From positions 620,001 through 684,000 of the forward strand of contig NZ_BAAAEI010000006.1 in NCBI RefSeq assembly GCF_039522935.1: a DNA stretch of 64,000 nucleotides, in the 5' to 3' direction. Below, piece by piece: positions 59,720-64,000 of this stretch; the stretch's first letter is position 1; each line of letters begins with the position of its first letter. Made by a program: the position numbers and the translations under genes. A model generated the notes under the pieces. That model did not search any database. It saw only the letters and a list, made by a program, of their open reading frames with translations, and was not told the origin of the DNA. This stretch comes from Bowmanella denitrificans (lineage in GTDB: Bacteria; Pseudomonadota; Gammaproteobacteria; Enterobacterales; Alteromonadaceae).

Positions 59720-60859
59720 TTATTCCTTACCCAGTTCAACAAGCGGATGTTCTGTGGCGCTCCACAGCGGCGAGAAAAAATGTTCAATCAGAGCCTGTGG
59801 CACATCATTCACACTTTCATAACGCCATTTTGGCTGATTGTCCTTATCAATCAAAAGGGCCCTGACCCCTTCCTGAAACTCACCCAATTCGCCGCAGCGA
59901 CAGGACATATTCAGCTCCATTCGAAAGCAATCTTCCAGACTCAACTTACGGCCACGAGCAAGCTGCTGCCAGACCAGATGGGCGCTGATGGCAGAGCCGC
60001 CATTAAGTGTCTGCACGGCGCGGGCCAGCCAGTTATCCTGCATCGGCTCCAGGGCCTGAATTGCGCTAACCACTTGCGGCAAACTGGCGTGACTTGTCAC
60101 ATCCGCAATAAGACTTTGGTGTTCTTTGATATTGCCTTTAGGCAACTTGCTCTGGCTGTCACGCTGAAACTGGGCACACAAGCTGGTGAGTTTCTCGTGA
60201 TTAAGAGTCTGGGTGCCGCCCCATTTCAGGGCCAGCATTTGTGCAACAAAATCGTCTTTAAGTTCATGGCTGATAAAATGGTCGGCCAGCTTTACGTAAA
60301 GGGCATCGGTTGCATTAATGCTGGCTCCCGTCAGTCCCAGAAACAGGCCACAGCCCTGCGGCATACGATTTAAGAACCAACTGCCGCCCACATCGGGATA
60401 CAGGCCAATACTGATTTCCGGCATGGCGATACGCGAACTTTCCGTCACAATACGATGGCTGGCACCGCTCATCAGCCCCAGGCCGCCACCCATCACAATG
60501 CCGTTACCCCACACCAACAGCGGCTTGTTGAAGGTATGCAGCAAATAATCCAGACGATATTCCTCGGCGAAAAACGCTTTTAACAGCTCGGGAACTTGGC
60601 CTGGCTTCTCAGCCATGGCGTTATGCATGGCCACCACGTCACCACCAGCACAAAAGGCCTTATCACCGCTACCATCGAGGATCACCGCCACCACCTCATC
60701 GTCCTGCTGCCAGGCCAACATTTGTGGCAGTAACAGGCGAATCATCGACAGATTCAGGGCGTTCAGAGCCTTGGGCTTATTCAGAGTGACATGACCGATT
60801 TTCTTTCCGTTGGCAGTAGTCAATTCACTGGCCAGCACCAAGGCATTTTGCTCTTGCAT
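59720..60859 (-). CDS. 3-hydroxyisobutyryl-CoA hydrolase (enoyl-CoA hydratase/isomerase family)
   Basis: The ATG at 60859 is chosen because TAGGAG lies 6 nt before it; the in-frame ATG at 60865 would sit directly against that site. The 379 residues have the crotonase fold with 'FCAGGDVVAMHNAM' and the hydrolase-type segment 'MPEISIGLYPDVGGSWFLNR', typical of HIBYL-CoA hydrolases rather than true hydratases. It releases 3-hydroxyisobutyrate for MmsB. No separate short enoyl-CoA hydratase gene is present in this operon. Confidence 0.88.
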   Translation of the reverse strand: MQEQNALVLASELTTANGKKIGHVTLNKPKALNALNLSMIRLLLPQMLAWQQDDEVVAVILDGSGDKAFCAGGDVVAMHNAMAEKPGQVPELLKAFFAEEYRLDYLLHTFNKPLLVWGNGIVMGGGLGLMSGASHRIVTESSRIAMPEISIGLYPDVGGSWFLNRMPQGCGLFLGLTGASINATDALYVKLADHFISHELKDDFVAQMLALKWGGTQTLNHEKLTSLCAQFQRDSQSKLPKGNIKEHQSLIADVTSHASLPQVVSAIQALEPMQDNWLARAVQTLNGGSAISAHLVWQQLARGRKLSLEDCFRMELNMSCRCGELGEFQEGVRALLIDKDNQPKWRYESVNDVPQALIEHFFSPLWSATEHPLVELGKE

Positions 60860-60868
60860 AGTCATCTC

Positions 60869-62026
60869 CTACAGGATCTCTGTGGCACCTTCCGCCAGTA
60901 ACCGCCTGGCGACAATCAAGCGCATAATCTCATTGGTGCCTTCCAAAATCTGATGCACCCGAACATCGCGAACATGCCGCTCCAATGGATATTCACGGAT
61001 ATAACCATAGCCGCCGTGAATCTGCAGGGCGTCGTCACACACTTTAAAGCCTACATCGGTGGCAAAACGTTTCGCCATGGCGCAGTAAGCGGTTTTTTCC
61101 GGGTCGTTATTGTCCAGCTTAAATGCCGCCAGACGCACCATTTGCCTGGCTGCCACCAGTTCGGTGTTCATATCGGCCAGCTTAAACTGCAGGGCCTGAA
61201 ATGCCGCCAGTGGTTTACCGAACTGCTGGCGCTCAAGCATATAATCACGGGCCGTATTCAGGGCCTGCTGAGCGGTACCAATAGAACAGGTGGCGATATT
61301 AATGCGGCCGCCATCCAGGCCTTGCATAGCAAATTTAAAGCCTTCGCCCTCAGCGCCTAACAGATTGTCCAGCGGCACTTTGACATTTTCAAAAGTCACC
61401 AACCGGGTTGGCTGCGCATTCCAGCCCATTTTTTCTTCGGCCTTGCCATAGATAATGCCTTCGGCATCCGCCGGGATCACCAGCGCCGATATGCCCTTAG
61501 GTCCTTGTTCGCCGGTACGCACCATTACCACCAGTACGTCTGTTTCACCGGCCCCGGAGATAAACATCTTCGAGCCGTTCACCACATAATGATCGCCGTC
61601 TTTTTTGGCACTGGTACGCAGTGATGCCGCATCCGAGCCCGAGCCCGGCTCGGTCAGACAATAAGACGCCAGTTTCTGGCCCGTCACCAGCTGTTCACAC
61701 CACTGAGACTTAATCGTTTCTGTGCCCCACTTAGCAATCATCCAACCGGCCATATTGTGAATAGTCATCATCGCCGTTGTGGCGGTGCAGCCCATGGCTA
61801 GCTGTTCAAAAATGATGGAAGAATCCAGTCGGCTTAAGCCCAGACCACCGGCGTCCTCTGGGGTGTATAAACCACAAAAACCCAGTTCTCCGGCCTTTTG
61901 GATCACCGCTTTAGGGAAAAAATGCTCTTTGTCCCAGGTTGCGGCGTTAGGCGCCAGCTCCTGCTCGGCAAACTGACGGGCGGTTTCAGCAAATGCGGAT
62001 TGATCATCGGTAAGATTAAAATTCAC
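60869..62026 (-). CDS. Isobutyryl-CoA dehydrogenase-type acyl-CoA dehydrogenase
   Basis: 385 residues. Acyl-CoA dehydrogenase signatures are 'YCLTEPGSGSDAASLRTSA' and 'DALQIHGGYGYIREYPLERH', followed by 'HQILEGTNEIMRLIVARRL'. Its position next to mmsA, the HIBYL-CoA hydrolase and mmsB indicates isobutyryl-CoA as substrate. It makes methacrylyl-CoA and passes electrons to ETF. Confidence 0.92.
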   Translation of the reverse strand: MNFNLTDDQSAFAETARQFAEQELAPNAATWDKEHFFPKAVIQKAGELGFCGLYTPEDAGGLGLSRLDSSIIFEQLAMGCTATTAMMTIHNMAGWMIAKWGTETIKSQWCEQLVTGQKLASYCLTEPGSGSDAASLRTSAKKDGDHYVVNGSKMFISGAGETDVLVVMVRTGEQGPKGISALVIPADAEGIIYGKAEEKMGWNAQPTRLVTFENVKVPLDNLLGAEGEGFKFAMQGLDGGRINIATCSIGTAQQALNTARDYMLERQQFGKPLAAFQALQFKLADMNTELVAARQMVRLAAFKLDNNDPEKTAYCAMAKRFATDVGFKVCDDALQIHGGYGYIREYPLERHVRDVRVHQILEGTNEIMRLIVARRLLAEGATEIL

Positions 62027-62114
62027 CTTGGTGACCTCTGATGTTCATGTTTGATGATGGACGCTGTCCGTCCAACGAAATTTAGTTAAACAAGCACTGA
62101 GACACATCAAACGA

Positions 62115-62147
62115 CCGCGTCGCTAATCCATTGGATTAACGACGCGC
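62115..62147 (-). promoter_or_regulatory. Intercistronic hairpin between mmsA and the acyl-CoA dehydrogenase gene
   Basis: GCGTCGTTAATCCA on the minus strand faces TGGATTAGCGACGC, a 14-bp stem with one G-T or mismatch pair. No T-run follows, so it is more likely an mRNA-processing or stability element than a terminator. The 150-bp gap has no gene. Confidence 0.45.
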
Positions 62148-62176
62148 TGCACAACGTGCCTCTGTAGTTTACGTAA

Positions 62177-63667
62177 TTAGCGCAAACTGATGGTCATATT
62201 CGGACCATGGGGAATGTCGTCCTCAAACCAGCGACTGGTGACGGTTTTGGTTTCAGTATAGAAACGCACCGCCTGTTTACCGTAGGCATGCAAGTCGCCA
62301 TAGAAGGAGTTTTTCCAGCCGGTAAAAGAGAAAAATGGCAGTGGCACAGGAATTGGCACATTGATACCAACCTGTCCCACTTCTATTTCATGCTGATATT
62401 TACGCGCCGCCGCACCTGAGGCCGTGAAAATGCTGGTGCCATTACCAAAGGGATTGCGGTTCACCAGCGCAATGGCATCTTCCAGCTCGTCGGCTTCCAT
62501 ACAGCACAGCACAGGACCAAAGATTTCTTCTTTGTAAATGGTCATCTCTTCGGTGACGTTAGTAAATACCGTCGGTCCCACCCAGTTACCTTCTTCATGA
62601 CCGGCCAGGCTAAAGTCGCTGCCGTCCACCAGACAGGTCGCGCCCTCGGCTTTGCCCTGTTCAATCAGCGACAGCACACGTTGTTTGGCTCTGGGGCTGA
62701 TTAGCGGCCCGTAACCGGCTTCTTTGTCATTCCACAGGCCAGGTTTAACCTTGCCAATCATCTCGGCCAGCTCTGGGATCCACTCTTTGGCTTTACCCAC
62801 AAATACCGCCACAGAAATAGCCATACAGCGTTGTCCGGCCGCGCCTACCGAAGCGCCTACCAAATTGTTCAGCACCTGGGCTTTATTGGCATCCGGCATA
62901 ATTACCGAATGATTCTTAGCACCTGCGAAACACTGAGCCCGTTTCATATGGTCTGTCGCTGTTTTATAAATATGCTGACCAACAGGCACAGAGCCGACAA
63001 AAGACACGGCTTTGATGTCCGGATGGGTCAGCAATTGATCCACTTCCCTGGCACCGCCATGCACAATGTTTAATAGCCCTTTGGGCGCACCGGCTTCAAT
63101 AAACAGCTCTGCCAGGCGGGTCGGCGTCATTGGGTCCTGTTCAGACGGTTTTAACACAAAGGTATTACCTGCAGCGATGGCCAGCGGGAACATCCATAGA
63201 GGGATCATGGCCGGGAAATTAAAAGGGGTAATACCGGCGCACACACCAAGGGGTTGAATATAGCTATAGGTGTCGATGCCACGGGCCACATTTTCCACTG
63301 TTTCGCCCATCAGCAGGGCGGGAATATTCATGGCCTGTTCCACCACTTCAATACCACGCCAGACATCGCCCTTAGCATCATCAAAGGTTTTACCCGTTTC
63401 CTGGCTGAGGATTTCGGCAATCTCATCATGGTGCTGTTTCAGTAGTGCCTGATAACGCATCATCAAACGGGCCCGCTCGGGTACCGCGACGTTGCGCCAG
63501 GTTGTAAATGCCTCCTTGGCAGAGGCGATGGCTTGCTGCACTTCATGCTCGGTGGCACAAGGTACCTGGGCAATAACACTGTTGTTGGCCGGATTGGTCA
63601 CATCGATAAGCTGTGACGACTGGGAAGCAACAAACTCACCATTGATTAGCAAGGGTATCTGTTTCAT
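62177..63667 (-). CDS. mmsA: CoA-acylating methylmalonate-semialdehyde dehydrogenase
   Basis: 496 residues, standard MmsA length. It has 'PFNFPAMIPLWMFPLAIAAG', the catalytic cysteine in 'AAGQRCMAISVAVF' and 'KEEIFGPVLCCMEADELEDA'. It converts methylmalonate semialdehyde to propionyl-CoA, the last valine-specific step. It is the first gene of the operon and is preceded by the palindromic operator/promoter. Confidence 0.95.
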   Translation of the reverse strand: MKQIPLLINGEFVASQSSQLIDVTNPANNSVIAQVPCATEHEVQQAIASAKEAFTTWRNVAVPERARLMMRYQALLKQHHDEIAEILSQETGKTFDDAKGDVWRGIEVVEQAMNIPALLMGETVENVARGIDTYSYIQPLGVCAGITPFNFPAMIPLWMFPLAIAAGNTFVLKPSEQDPMTPTRLAELFIEAGAPKGLLNIVHGGAREVDQLLTHPDIKAVSFVGSVPVGQHIYKTATDHMKRAQCFAGAKNHSVIMPDANKAQVLNNLVGASVGAAGQRCMAISVAVFVGKAKEWIPELAEMIGKVKPGLWNDKEAGYGPLISPRAKQRVLSLIEQGKAEGATCLVDGSDFSLAGHEEGNWVGPTVFTNVTEEMTIYKEEIFGPVLCCMEADELEDAIALVNRNPFGNGTSIFTASGAAARKYQHEIEVGQVGINVPIPVPLPFFSFTGWKNSFYGDLHAYGKQAVRFYTETKTVTSRWFEDDIPHGPNMTISLR

Positions 63668-63740
63668 ATGACATCCATCTGTTGCGGGCTGTTCACCACT
63701 GGAACAGCTTGTTAATGAAGTGTGAGCTACCTTAGCAGAG

Positions 63741-63772
63741 TTTTTACCTTGACGTTAACGTAAACTTGTAAA
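63741..63772 (-). promoter_or_regulatory. Predicted MerR-type (LiuR-like) operator and promoter for the valine operon
   Basis: On the minus strand TTTACA (-35) and TAAAAA (-10) are separated by 20 bp, and the spacer carries the palindrome TTTACGTTAACGTCAA. A 19-20-bp spacer with the operator inside is the hallmark of MerR-family activation, and this palindrome fits the LiuR sites I know from branched-chain amino acid degradation genes in gammaproteobacteria. No liuR gene is in the window. Confidence 0.55.
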
Positions 63773-63953
63773 AATTTATCCTCAGCCATGACAACTTCTC
63801 TGTACAAGGTTAGCCAGATTGTCATGTGCTGCCAGCAAAGCCTGACAATTCCTGTCTTTTATTGCCTACTATTTGATATACATGGATTTTCTATCGATTT
63901 AAACGATGCCTTTGCTATGCTGATTGCAGTGCATCGACTTTTTTGGAGCCCGT

Positions 63954-64000
63954 TTGGCCAATTCACATATCAATATCGCCATTGTTGAGGACAACGGCGT
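63954..64000 (+). CDS. Response regulator, N-terminal 15 residues (cut by the window end)
   Basis: A TTG at 63954 preceded by TGGAG reads MANSHINIAIVEDNG to the window edge. 'IAIVED' followed by D/N is the first strand and acidic pocket of a receiver domain. The rest is outside. It is divergent from mmsA. Confidence 0.5.
   Translation, partial: MANSHINIAIVEDNG

Overview
The window looks like a chromosomal segment of a gammaproteobacterium of the order Alteromonadales (Alteromonas/Bowmanella/Lacimicrobium-like). This rests on yejK-yejL-yejM, a DUF3718 protein, a DUF6279 lipoprotein, an apparent LiuR-type site before a valine-degradation operon, and Vibrio-like integron attC sites. The genus is an inference. 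No rRNA, tRNA or CRISPR array was seen.

Region 1 (1-10.7 kb) is an accessory island. It holds a cut-off PD40 beta-propeller protein, a two-gene operon with a membrane HEFGH metalloprotease, a secreted alpha/beta hydrolase, a secreted trypsin-like protease, two small cassette genes and a membrane metallophosphoesterase. Four genes on the minus strand (4.3-8.06 kb) are separated by attC-like sites whose outer core overlaps or abuts the stop codon of the gene before it. This is an integron cassette array with no integrase in view (CALIN-like). The island is littered with relics: an IS1182-type transposase start, two broken GNAT acetyltransferases, an IS21-like end, a ~375-bp direct repeat pair, a ~170-bp direct repeat pair and several palindromic repeats.

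Region 2 (10.7-22.8 kb) is the TCA-cycle core: sdhCDAB, then sucAB and sucCD on the minus strand, with gltA divergent on the plus strand. SucB carries two nearly identical lipoyl domains.

Region 3 (22.8-33.5 kb, plus strand) starts with REP-like hairpins and a heptanucleotide tandem repeat. It continues with an RND efflux pump and its adaptor, the ydbH-ynbE-ydbL envelope lipid-transport set, then terC-family, mscS-like, map and a PLP D-cysteine desulfhydrase-family gene, closely packed.

Region 4 (33.5-49.3 kb) has mixed housekeeping genes: a lipoprotein fusing an S41 protease with a beta-lactamase-like domain, a NTF2-like protein, a DCC-family pseudogene, a GlxA-type regulator, a REC-TPR protein, pirin, lhgO, pfkA, a GST, a LytTR two-component pair, a Mpo1-like protein and a PilZ protein.

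Region 5 (49.5-57.1 kb) has an M61 peptidase, a ywbE-like gene, an M23 peptidase, a 6-pyruvoyl-tetrahydropterin-synthase-like gene, yejKLM and gmhB. Region 6 (57.1-58.0 kb) is AT-rich with no convincing gene. Region 7 (58.0-63.7 kb) is a five-gene valine-degradation operon (mmsA, acyl-CoA dehydrogenase, HIBYL-CoA hydrolase, mmsB, SDR), preceded by a palindromic operator inside a 20-bp promoter spacer. A response-regulator gene starts at the right edge.
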